Source: Calycina herbarum
Taxonomy: Eukaryota > Ascomycota > Leotiomycetes > Helotiales > Pezizellaceae
Reading direction: 5' to 3'
NCBI GenBank assembly: GCA_001414485.1
Contig: LLEY01000106.1
Location: 1 to 64,000 of the forward strand
DNA: 64,000 nt
This document shows positions 31,878 through 43,048 of this stretch, in pieces (position 1 is the first letter of the stretch; every line of letters starts with the position of its first letter). The notes beneath the pieces are model-generated. The model ran no database searches, had not been told where the DNA came from, and saw nothing but the letters and a program-made list of their open reading frames with translations. The position numbers were made by a program, and so were the translations under genes.

Positions 31878-34853
31878 TAAGTAATATTTTAATAAGACTC
31901 GCAAGTCTTCTAGGTTTTTAAATAAAGCCTTAAATTCTCTATATTATATAGGTATTTCGTTATTAGCGTTCTTACTAACCTATAAAAGACTCTAGATAAG
32001 GTGTTCTAGTACTTTAGAAGAGGTAGTACTAATCTTATTCTAGCCTTAAAGTTATAAACGCGAACCTACGTATTTATATCAACTAAAGGTTATTATTCTA
32101 GCCTTCTAGTCGATTTCTAGATTATGTTCCTAAATCTATAGTATACTAAGTATTACTTCCTTACTTTCTATTTTAATAATATCGAATTATATATCTAAAT
32201 AGTATTCTTTAATATTAACTTCTATTAGAATAGTTTACTAATTAATAATCCTATTTTAATATATAACATCTATTCTATTAACTACTTCTAGTTAATATAG
32301 TCTTATTCCTTTAATTAGAACGTTTAGCTTCTCTTAAGCTATTAGAGAGATAAAGTTACCTATTACTCCTAAGTCTATTATAACTTATAACTTTTTTCCT
32401 TTTATTTCTATAGTTATTACTAACTATCTTTCTTCTAAAGTAGTATTTAATTTTACTTTAATATATTAGACTTTAAAAGATTAACTCTCTTAATTAAATT
32501 TTCGTCTTTCTTTATTTTTATACTATAGAAAGAATCTTACTCTTTCCTAGTTAATATATATTACTTCGTATATTAATCTATATTCTAATATTCCTATTAT
32601 CTTAGGAATTTCCCTTATAAATCGTTTTAGTAAGTTCTTATAGCTATATTAGATCTATTTATAACTAGTTTCTAAAATAGCTTCTATAGACTATAGTTCC
32701 TCTATATATAAGTAATCTAAAGTAGTCTCTAGTATACTTATCTCTAGTTTTATATATTAAACCTTAAATATATAGTCTCTTAAGTTCTTTTCTCTAACTA
32801 TCTAAATCTAGAACTATAGAAATAATACTACTCCTTTCTTATTAGAAGAAGCTACTTTATATATTTAATAATATTCTACTATTCTAGTAGGTTCTAGTAA
32901 GATTCCTTTAAACTGTTTTTATAATAACTAATCTATAGTTAGACTTAGTTTATATTATATCTATTATACTATTATTTCTTAAACTATTTCTATAAACTAT
33001 AGTTCTTCGGTTATTAGGTAGTAAAATTCTTCTAGTTCCGTTTTAGCTTATTTAGTAATATTAAGCTTACTTCGTTTCTAGAATAGTATACTAAACAACT
33101 TTAGTAAGCTATATTCTCTAAATACTATTCTATCCTCTCTAATTAATATAACTACGATATATCGTTTAAATTCTTTTAATATAACGTCTTCAGATATTAT
33201 TCTATAAAAGAGGGTTTTAATTCGTTCTCTAAATCCTATTAAGACTTACTACGTCTATGTACTAGTTTCTTCTAAAATATTATATACCTTCTATACGTCC
33301 TCTACCTTAGAATAAGTAGGTTCCTTAACTTACTAATAGTCGTGCTTAGGTTCTTTATTCTTAATAGTTTCTTACCTAGTAATTAGACTAACTATAGTTA
33401 TTATCTTAGAGTTATTTCTTATAACTATATATATTATTAATATAGTTAAATTAACTCTCTATATAGTATAAGAACTTTAGAAGTCTAGCTTCTAACTATC
33501 TATATATACCTATCGATTTCCTTATTTAAATATTCTAAGAAAGGCCTAAGTTTCTCTAACTTTAAAGTCTTTATTTCTAACCTCTTCTTCTAAGCTAGAA
33601 GATAAGTCTAATATTTCTAAAAAACTAGTCGATAATAGTAATTCGTATTCCGCTTAAAGAGGTTGTTTAGATTCTATTACTAATCGTATATTATAATATT
33701 CTTTAAGAAGTAGATCTCTACTATTATTAGTATTCTATATACTACTAATTCCTTTGTTATCTTCGACCTAGGTTCTATATTCTTATGCTTTAAGTTCCTT
33801 ATCTATAAGCTTAATATAATCAGTTAAAGCTACCTATTAGTAAACAGTAGTATTAATTTATTTCTTTCTCTTAAAGTCTTTCTTCTTACTATACTTATTT
33901 ACTCTATAACTAGAGAGGCTATAGTTATAATATAAGTTCTACTCGTATCGATAATTTCGCTCTTCCTAAGAAAGTCCTTCTTTCTTTAGAAAGGTTTTCT
34001 TCTATATAGCGTTCGCCTTCTTACTATATTTATTAGTATAAGAGTACTTCTACTTTCCTAACCCTTTACTCCTTTCCTTATATCTAGGGTTACTCTTTCT
34101 AAATTCATATAAGCGGTTATCTAACTAGACAACTTTCTTAATTATACTCGTAATAGTTAAGAACTATATATTCTACTTAGCTATTTCCTTATAGATATAT
34201 ACTTTTAATCCTCTATAAAAGAGTTCTATAAGAGTAATAGTATTCTATTCTAACTTTATTCTATAACGTTGAAATTCATTAGCATAGTCTATTACTAATC
34301 TAGTCTAGTATAATTTCAGAAGCTTATAAACAGCTATTTAGATCGTGTTAAAGTCTTTAAAGACTTTCTTAATAGTTGTCTTAAATCCTCTCTAAGATTT
34401 AAATATAATCTTAGTTAATTTTATCTTTCCGTCTTTATTCTTATTCTTAAAGAAGTTCTCTAAGTATAGCTAAGCCTATTCTAATACTAATCCTCTAAGA
34501 TAGGAGATAGCGAAGATAGTTTATAAGTTATAATTGCCTTTGAACTTATTAGAATTAAAGTTAAAGTAGATGTTTATTTAGAGAAGGAATAAGTCGAGTT
34601 CCTTATACTTCCTATAATATATATCTAGTATCTTAACTTTAATAGACTTAAGTACTTCGACCTTGTAGAGCTTAGAAGCGTCTAATATACTAATATTATC
34701 GTCGTTCCTAGTTAATTACGTACTAGTAGGTGTTCTTCTAATAGTACTTCTAGATGTTCCTATAATATTAACTCGACTAGTGTTTAAGCTAGCTACTACG
34801 GCGAGGGTTACTAAAGCTATAGCGACTGAACTTCTAAGTATATACTTAAAGTA

Positions 34854-35313
34854 TAACGAAACTTAAATAAACTAAATAAAGATAACTAAGTCTCGAAGGT
34901 TAGTATATAAGTAAGAAGTACAGATATACTAGGTTATTTACTTAGAAGTAAACTCGTTACTTATATTAAAGATATTAAATAAGATAATAAGATTAATAAC
35001 TAAAGTTAAGTATAAAGCTCCTATCTAATAGCAGACGTGCTAGTCTTATATAGAACCTTCCGTTTATATTTAGAGTCCTACTTAGTAGGAGTTCTAAAGA
35101 TAGAGTCCGACTCTATTTCCAGAGCTCTTTAAAACTAGACTCTATTACCTAACTATTCCTAACCGAGTCACGTAATATAACTATAATAAGATCCTAGGAT
35201 TACATATCCTACTATATTTAATCCTTTCCTTCTTTCAGAGTTATAATAGTGTTTATCCTATTAGAGCGTCGCCTGGACTTTACTTCGTCACGTGCTAGCA
35301 CGTGATTCGTAAT
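34854..35313 (+). repeat. 460-bp direct repeat, candidate LTR, copy 1
   Basis: Matches 51699-52158 over its whole length in the same orientation. Copy 2 starts TG (TGACGAAAC) and copy 1 starts TA, as RIP would leave TG; both end in TA, possibly from CA. It lies directly before the plus-strand gypsy gag region and also abuts the 5' end of the minus-strand gypsy, so its owner is uncertain. Confidence 0.65.
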
Positions 35314-37236
35314 AATATAAGATAGAGGATATATAGAACGCTTTCTAGGCCTTATAGATAGATAGAAAGAATTATACTAGAGAAACGTTTACTAACTTTA
35401 AAGGTTACTTTTTAAGTATAGCTATACTTAGAGAGGTACTAGAGTTAGAACGATTCTTCTATATATAGGAGAAGATTATACTATAGCTTAGAAGCTTAGC
35501 TACTATACTTAAGAGATATTAGAACTATAACTTCGTTAAAATAGTAGTAGATCTTCTAGCTCTAGATAAGAAACAACGCTAAAATACTAAGTTATATATA
35601 GCTAATATAACTAAGCTAGTTAGTATAACTACTTTAGTTAAAAAGACTACCTTTTAATTCTTATCTAGTATAATACTAAAACTCTCTATATCTATATATA
35701 GATCTTTCTCTACTATTTAAACCTCTTCCTAGACTTTTAAACCTATCTTAATATCTAAACGCTAAAAGACTATAAAGTAAGTCCTAGCTAGTATTATATA
35801 TTACTAATATAGTAAGCCAGGGTACTATAAACCCGATTACTCTTAGCTACCTAGTATTAAAGAGATAGTCTAGGAAGTAGACGAAGATAACCTATAAGTC
35901 CTCGTAGAGTACTCTAATTTAGACTTAAATTAGAGAGAAAATAAGACAGCCTAGATAAAAAATCCTTTCTAGGCCTATATAAATATAATCTATCGAACTT
36001 TAATCTTTCTAGACTTATAAAAGGAAGCTAATTCCTTATAAATATAACTCTTAGTATATATAGATATAGTATTAAGCTATAAGCTTTAATAAATATAAGA
36101 GTAAATAAATTCCTATTCTTAAATCGACCTTTAGCTCTATAACTAGTCTAATTACTAAGATTATAGATTTAAAAACTACTCTACTTAGTATCTATTTATA
36201 GATATAATAGTAGTATTAAAATTAAAGTAATATAGTTTATATAGCTATATCTAAACCTAGATCGACGTCGTATCTATAACTGCTTCTTTATTATTTTAGA
36301 TCTAAGATAGTAAGACTTAATTATTAGTAATAAATAGTTAAAACATTTTAAAATTCTTCTTAACTCTACTAAGAATTAACTTATTTAGCTAGCTGAAACT
36401 CTATCGACTCCTTACTTTAGAAAGGAGATCTTACTTTCTTTAACTTCTAGCTAGATCTAGAAGCCTTATTTAAATATATAGTTAGATACGAATTAGAAGA
36501 ACTACGCTCTCTATTAAGACGAAAAATAATAAAAGAATAGTAAACTCTTAGCTAAGTTATTACTATTATCTACGATTTTAACCTCTATTATTTCTACCTT
36601 CGACTATAGTCTAAAACTCTTCTAACCTAAAAGTATAGCCTAGACAGATTAGACTATATACTTATTTATTAGTAAGATAAGTATAAATACTTTATATTTT
36701 AATATAAAATAACCTAATACTAAGTTCTTTATAACTAGTATCTACGAATTAGATTAGATTATTAAAGAGAAGTTAACTCTATCTATAGATAATACTAAGA
36801 CTATAGATCTAATATAATTCTAACTTCTTAAATATTACTCTTCGTTCTTAGATATATTCTTAAAGAAAGCCTCGGATAAGCTTCTCTCTTACTACGAGTA
36901 CGACTATAAAATCACTTTAAACAAACCACTTCCTATCTCTTACTCCCCTCTATATTAATAGTTAACTACAGAGCTATAAGTAATAAAGAAGTACTTTGTT
37001 AATAATTTAAATAAAGGATTTATTATTAATAGTAATAGTCCTTTTATCTTACTAGTACTCTTTATTAAAAAGCTTAATAGTAATAAGCTATAGTTCTATA
37101 TCGATTATTAAAAGCTTAATACTCTTATCTAAAACAACTCTTACTTAATTTCTTATATTAATAAACTCCTTTTAAGAATAAGAAAAACTAAGATCTTTAC
37201 TAAGTTAGACATATAATAAGCTTTCTACTATATCTA

Positions 37237-37252
37237 AATAGATCCCGACTTA
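37237..37252. repeat. LINE 1 target site duplication, left copy
   Basis: AATAGATCCCGACTTA, repeated exactly at 43033-43048. The first bases may belong to the LINE tail on the right side, so the true duplication is 14-16 bp. Confidence 0.9.
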
Positions 37253-37479
37253 TATATAACATTTTTCGTAGATCGAATTTTTTGTTCTAAAACACTCGTT
37301 CTCACCTCCTTGTATCTAATAAGCCGATTTTCTTCTATAGAAACCCCTCTTAGGAGGCCCCCGGCCTCTCCTATACCTCTACGAAGGGGCCCTGGAAAGG
37401 GGGGAGTATATTCGATCCTCTCTCTCCTGAATATATAGTAACACTTTGTTATAGCAACTGCTAAAGCTCTCGAGCGTAG

Positions 37480-38990
37480 TATTATTAGCTAAACCTTCTT
37501 TAGAGGAACCGTAGAAGCTGTAGATTACTACCTTAGTACTACTCTCGATAAAGCCTCTCTAGACCTTCTCCTATACCTTAGAGCCTTCTATACTTAAGTC
37601 GCCGACATTAGCCTATCTTTCTACTAAGCGTATACCTTAAAGGTACCTCCTCTACTACTCTTATTCTTAGAAACCCCTTCTATTATATATAAAGAGGGCT
37701 CTACGCCTTCTATAACTCTCTCTCCCTCTCTAGCTCTAGTAGAAAATTTCTTATATATATAGACTATAAGAGGTGCCTTAGCGCCTAAAAATATAACAGT
37801 AATAGTAATAATAATAACACTACCTCTACCTCCTGTCATTTCTAAGCTATAGAAGAACAAGGGGTCCTTAGCTAAATTAGACCTTAGAGTCTTTATCTAG
37901 CTACTCTCTAATTCCTTTAAAAGAAAACATTCTACCCTAGCTATCTTCCTTACTCTTTATAACCTAAAAATAGGCTATAAAGACCTTATATAAGAAGTTC
38001 TCTTAGTTAACTCTGGATTTGCTATTATACCTAAGAATAAGGCTACTCTAGAAGCTCTAATATCGATAAAGAAGGCATTTATATAGACTCTATTCTCTAT
38101 AGCTAAGATAGAGACCTTATAAAACTAGGTAGTATACTACTTATTAAAGATACTCTAGAGTATTAAAGCTGTTGAAATCAACGAAAAAGGAGCTATTATA
38201 TCAACTCTTATCTCTACTACTACTGAAGTAGTAGCTATAGTAATAAAGAAGCGAATTAGAATAGCCTCTATAAAGGTTAATATAACAAGTAGCTTACTTT
38301 TAAATAAGCTATTCTTTACCTTATAGACTATCTTTTTTAAAGAAGAAGAAGTATAAGTCAACTATATTATCCTAGATATAACGTCTCTCCTTAGAAGAAG
38401 AGTCTTCTTTAAGCCTCTCTCTAAGGTTTCTACAGTTACTTAGTACTCTAAGTACTAGGGGTAGTATAACTAAAGAAACTATAGAAAGAACTAGCGATAC
38501 TAATTATATAATACTACTTAATACTCTAAAGACTTTTACTTAAAGTGTCTAAAGCACGCTTAGTATAAGCTAAAGTACCTATACTATAATAGGCCTTATA
38601 CCTTAGATAATATTAAGTACTAACTTAGACTAGGAACCTTAGGAGTACGCCTCTTAACTAAGAATAAGAGAATAATCTAATAAGTATATAATAAAATATA
38701 AATAAGAAGTAAGTAAGACTCTCCTTATAGTAGCTGAAACTTAGACCTCCTAGCTACTCTATAGGCTCGAGTAAGCAACTCCTCGCCTACCTCGCCTACC
38801 TTACCCCTCTTATCTACCTCGCCTACCTCACCGACTATTCCACCTTAGGAAGACGATATCGATATCCTTACAGACACTTCTATAGAAGAGGCACCTTACG
38901 ACCTCTCTATACGAAGAACCTAGAGTACTACTTATATAATCCCTCTATAAGTAGACAAGGATTCGCTAAACACTACTGCCTCTAAGTCTT
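37480..38990 (+). pseudogene. LINE 1 ORF1 (nucleic-acid-binding) remnant
   Basis: A charged region followed near 38.42-38.65 kb by Cys/His-knuckle-like blocks (C/Y-S-K-Y-Q-G-Y, then L-K-Y-L-K, Y-Y-N-R-P-Y), where Cys codons (TGC/TGT) have turned to Tyr (TAC/TAT). After it comes a Pro/Ser/Thr-rich linker. This is the usual place of the gag-like protein in Tad elements. Confidence 0.6.
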
Positions 38991-41900
38991 ATAAATCAAC
39001 GTCTATAAGTCTAGCGATTACTAGGAGCTGGTATTACAGCTAGCTTACTCTAAGCAAGTTAATATAGTTCTTATCTAGGAACTATATATCTACCTAAGAG
39101 AGATCAGCCGTTAGATTATAAGACGCTACCTGAACTACGACTGCTTTATACCTATTTACGACTAGAACGCTAGGCCTTCTAGAGTACTCTTCTTTATATA
39201 TAAAGGTACTAGTATCCTTGTTAACTAATAGACTCCTATCGCTCTCTTACTTTAATACTAAGACCTTGTTTACGTCTTAGTTACACTTTTATAAGACCTC
39301 TCGCTTTATATACTTAACGTATATAACGCCTCCCTAGGCGCTAAGGGAGCAGGGGACGCTGTTAGCCTTGTCCTAGGCTCTTAATACATCTATATAACGA
39401 ATACTATCATAGCTGGCGACTTTAATCTTAAGAGCCAGCTCTAACAGCCTAACTTCCTAGGCGTAGAAAGCACTTAGGCACTCTCGCTTACTAACTAGAT
39501 AGAGGACAGAGGGCTTCAGCTTACTACCCTGCCTAGTATATAGATATATAGTCTAGGGAATACGCTAGATTTAGCCTTTTGCTCCAGTAGCCTTTATTAA
39601 AGAGAGGCGGCTTCGGAGGTTTACCTAGCTTTTAAGTATAGCTTAGACCACCTCTCTATTATTACTCGCCTGCCGTGTACTAGCAGACTAGCCGAGAAGG
39701 ACCCTCTGCTTAAACTTAGCACTCTTAACGTTAAAGTCTTTAAGACAGCTTTATAAGGAAGGCTAGAAGAATAATAGCTATATAAGCTTCTAGAACAACT
39801 AAACATAGACTCGCTTAAGGCTTTGGCAGGGTTTATTATTAAGTGTATATATAGTACGTACCTTAGTAGTACTAAGTAAGGGCTTAGGCATAGGACTAGA
39901 TATCCTTAGTAGAACGAGGAGTATTAATCTACAGCCTCTAAGACTAGAAGAGCACGAAGGCTAGGAGCTAGTACAGAGGCTATAAAAGGACTTTAGAAGG
40001 CTCTTAGAAGAGAGATTCGGAAGGTAAAGAGAGAACACTTCTATAGCTTAATTAATAAAGCTATAAAGAGTAAGAACGTCTTTAAGATCTGTAAGTAGTA
40101 CTAGAGTACTAGAGTTTATAAGTCCTCTTCTTTAAAAGACTTAATAGGCTAGCTAGGCTTTACTACTTAGGAGAAACAGAAGATCCTAGTATAAGAACTA
40201 CTTATAAATAAGGCTAAAGTTAGGGATATACTATTCGACACCTCTACTACCTTAACTTATACTCTGCCTTAGATAGCTCTTATCTTATACAAGGTTAAGA
40301 AGTCGGTTCTAGGAAAAGCCTCTACTACTCTAGAGGAGGATAAACTTATTATAGACGTCTTTAAAGTAGCTTAGTCTTAGATCTTATACCTAGTATACTT
40401 ACTATTTAAGGAGTATATAGAGTTAGGGTTCTATTTAAAGATCTTCTAAACAGCTATTATAGCTATTATCCTAAAGCCTAATAAGAAGGACAAGTTATCC
40501 CCCTAAGTATATTAACTAATCTCTCTACTCTCGGTTCTTAGAAAGGGCCTTAAGAGGCTTCTAGCTAAGAGAGCTTCCTAGATTACTATTAAGCACGCTA
40601 TTCTTAAACTAAACCAGTTTAGAGCTCTTCTCTTATAAGCTACTATAGACCTTATAACCTGTCTTATATTCGATATAGAAAGAGCGCTTAGAGATAAGCA
40701 AGAGGCTTCTCTTCTTATACTCGATATCAAGGGCGTCTTTAACGTAGTACTCTTAGGCCGGCTAGTTAGAAGGCTTCGGGAATAAGGGTAGCCGTATAGC
40801 TTTATAGTATAGGTTACTTCCTTCTTATCTAATAGATTAGTTAAAGTAAAGCTAGATAAGGAGATAGAGGTATCTACCCCTCTTTAATACAGGCTTCCTT
40901 AAGGCTCGCCTATCTTACTAATTCTCTTTATACTCTATATCTAGCTACTCTTTACCCTAAGAGTAAGCTCTCTTCTAACACAGCAGAGGTTCGGCTACGC
41001 TAACGATATTAAATTACTTACTTCTAGGCCCTCTAGGATAGGGAATACTATAGTCCTTATAAAATAGGTAGCTAGTATACTAGCTTAGGGAATAGAAGAG
41101 AGTATTACCTTTAATACTGAAAAGTTAGAACTTATCTACTTCTCTTATAAGAGAAAGTAAAAGGAGAGAGGTATCCGCCCTCCTTCTTCTATTATAGTAG
41201 TAGGAAAGATAATAGAGCCTATATAAGAGCTACGTTAGCTTAGTATCTTCTTTAGCCCTTGTCTTACCTTTTATAGCTATGTTAGAAGGATAGCTAGTAA
41301 GGCTATACTAGTAGCTAGTATCTTAAAAGGGATAATAAATATAGTAAGAGGCTTACTCTCTTATCTACTTAAATAAGCTACTACTGCTTATATTCTGTCG
41401 ATCGCCTACTTCGGAAGCGAGACCTGGTTCCCTAGGCGTGCCAGAGCTAGAGGTAACTAGGTAGAGGGTATAAATAACTGAATTAGCTGTTATCTAACTC
41501 TACTAGATAGAGTAGTAGCTAAGTGTGCTAGGATTATCCTCCTAGTATATAAAACCACTTCTACCTTAGTACTTCTTATAGAATCTAGCCTTCTAGCCTC
41601 TAAAATTACTCTTATAGTTAGAAGCAAAGTACTTAAAGCTAGGACTCGACGACTTAACCTAACTCACCTACTAAAACGATGTATAAATAACCCTTGCTCT
41701 AGAGCTAGGCTTATATACCTTGCTCGCGTAGCTCTCCCCCTCTCTAAAGAGATTAACCCTCTTTAAGACCCTCTATAGGATAGAGGCTTTGACTAGTAAG
41801 CCCGCCTTCTGGAAGTAGGGGGGCCTGACTCTAGAGAGACGAAGGAATCCTATAAAGCTAAATTCCTTAAATTCCTTACTACTATCTCTGTTATAGACTT

Positions 41901-42600
41901 AGTTGTCTTTAGAGACGGCTCTTAGTTAGACGATAAGAGAACCGGTGGAGGCGTCTGTCTATAAGAGGAGGAGTTATTCTTAATACTAAGGTCTTCTCCT
42001 TTGGTAAGGTACTAGAGATATACGACGTAGAGGCTAGAGCAGCCCTATATAGTCTTGAATTAGCCTTAGCTTCCTCTTTCTAGTTACTAGCTAGGAAGTG
42101 CTAGATCTGTCTTAATAACCTCGAAGCTATACTATAACTAACCTACTAGTCCTATAACACTTTATAAGAGACTTTTAATAGAGTTAACGAGTTAGCTCTA
42201 CTATACTCTAGGAAAGTCTAAACTATATAGTGTCCTAGCTATATAGGTATCTAAGGTAATAAGATAGTAGATAGAGCTATAGAGAGAGACGCTTAGCTAC
42301 CCTCTTTAAACTCTCTTCTCTTACTCTATACTACTACGCTTTAGAGAGAGGTTAAAGAGATAGGGGTACAGCTTATAAAGAAGCTATAGAAAGCTACACT
42401 TCCTAGACTATATAAGAATCTAGGGCTCGATAGCTGGTCCTTGAAACCTCGGTTACTTCGCTTACTAAGAGAGGTCCTAGCTTGCTTAATTACTACTCGC
42501 TCCGGCTACGGAGACTTTACTACATATCACCTTCGCTTCTTCTACCTTAACATACTGCTCTCCTTAGGGGAGTATAAGTGTAGAAAGGAGAAGACTTAAT
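38990..42600 (+). pseudogene. LINE 1 ORF2: endonuclease, reverse transcriptase, RNase H
   Basis: Endonuclease: V-L-I-Q-E-L-Y, A-G-D-F-N-L-K-S (39.41-39.43 kb) and S-L-D-H-L-S-I-I-T (39.64 kb). Reverse transcriptase: I-A-I-I-L-K-P-N-K-K-D-K, L-L-I-L-D-I-K-G-V-F-N, G-S-P-I-L-L-I-L-F and F-G-Y-A-N-D-I (40996-41007; the expected second-position Asp is Asn, a TpG to TpA change). RNase H: V-V-F-R-D-G-S (about 41.9 kb). The order endonuclease-RT-RNase H fits the Tad/I group. Many TAG/TAA at Gln/Trp make it inactive. Confidence 0.88.
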
Positions 42601-43032
42601 TTCACCTGCTCTTTTATAAGCTTATAAACAAAGCAGCTCCTAGGCTACTTATAAAGGCTGAGAGGAATCCTTAAATACTCTTTAGTCTATACTATAAGAA
42701 GCTATTTTATAAGGTCTACTATAAGACGAAGTTTTATACTAAGATCTGTCTCTCTAGATAGAGAAATCTTTCTCTTCTTTACCTTATATCTCTCTCTACT
42801 CTCTACTCTCTGTTATTATATACTGTTTTCTTATTCTAATTTAGAACAAGAGCTGCTCTAGAAGTAGGGCTTCTCTTTAAACTGTCTCTTGTAAATTAGC
42901 GTTCTTTTATTTACACCCTCTATAGCCTAGGGCACCCCCCTAGCGTCATTTGCCTAAAACTGAGACTCTTTTAGAACCTAGCCCACGCGAGCTAGACTCC
43001 GCCTAACGTTAAATAGAAATAAATAAATAAAT

Positions 43033-43048
43033 AATAGATCCCGACTTA
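43033..43048. repeat. LINE 1 target site duplication, right copy
   Basis: Same 16 bases as 37237-37252; the host gypsy frame resumes here. Confidence 0.9.

Larger units (their letters stand above)
23450..34850 (-). pseudogene. Gag-pol polyprotein of the minus-strand gypsy element
   Basis: In order on the minus strand, read through TAG/TAA: a gag region (about 34.7-33.9 kb, Y-L-R-G-L motif), a spacer and protease region, reverse transcriptase starting near 31.95 kb with A-L-V-I-Q-E, then L-N-I-L-I-I-K-K-K-D-N-L and F-T-K-L-D-Q-Q-N-V-Y (29.9-29.7 kb), the catalytic Y-L-D-N at 25827-25838 (Asp to Asn by TpG to TpA), the thumb with F-F-R-F-I-N-F-Y, RNase H and integrase (25.5-24.1 kb), the G-D-K-V-Y-L and H-I-S-L-L-type block (about 24.0-23.85 kb) and a C-terminal chromodomain (Y-E-V-K-R-I-L, then Y-L-I-K near 23.7 kb). 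This is a chromovirus-type layout. All parts are RIP-mutated. Confidence 0.85.
23410..34853 (-). mobile_element. Ty3/gypsy element, minus strand, hosting three Fot-like insertions
   Basis: Gag begins near 34850 and the chromodomain ends near 23450. After removing elements 25900-27751, 27784-29643 and 30017-31877 (each with one TA copy) the internal region is about 5.8 kb and its frame is continuous across every junction. I did not identify a matching pair of LTRs. The left border with fragment H is approximate. Confidence 0.85.
37253..43032 (+). mobile_element. LINE 1, Tad-like non-LTR retrotransposon
   Basis: 5780 bp, flanked by a 14-16-bp duplication and ending in an (AAAT)n tail, the marks of target-primed insertion. 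It cuts gypsy A inside its reverse transcriptase. Two coding regions can be read through RIP stops. The 5' end may be complete or slightly truncated. Confidence 0.93.

Noticed and set aside
37624..39806. Minus-strand frames inside LINE 1
   Set aside because: The coding strand of the LINE is plus; these are antisense shadows, open because RIP stops fall on the other strand.
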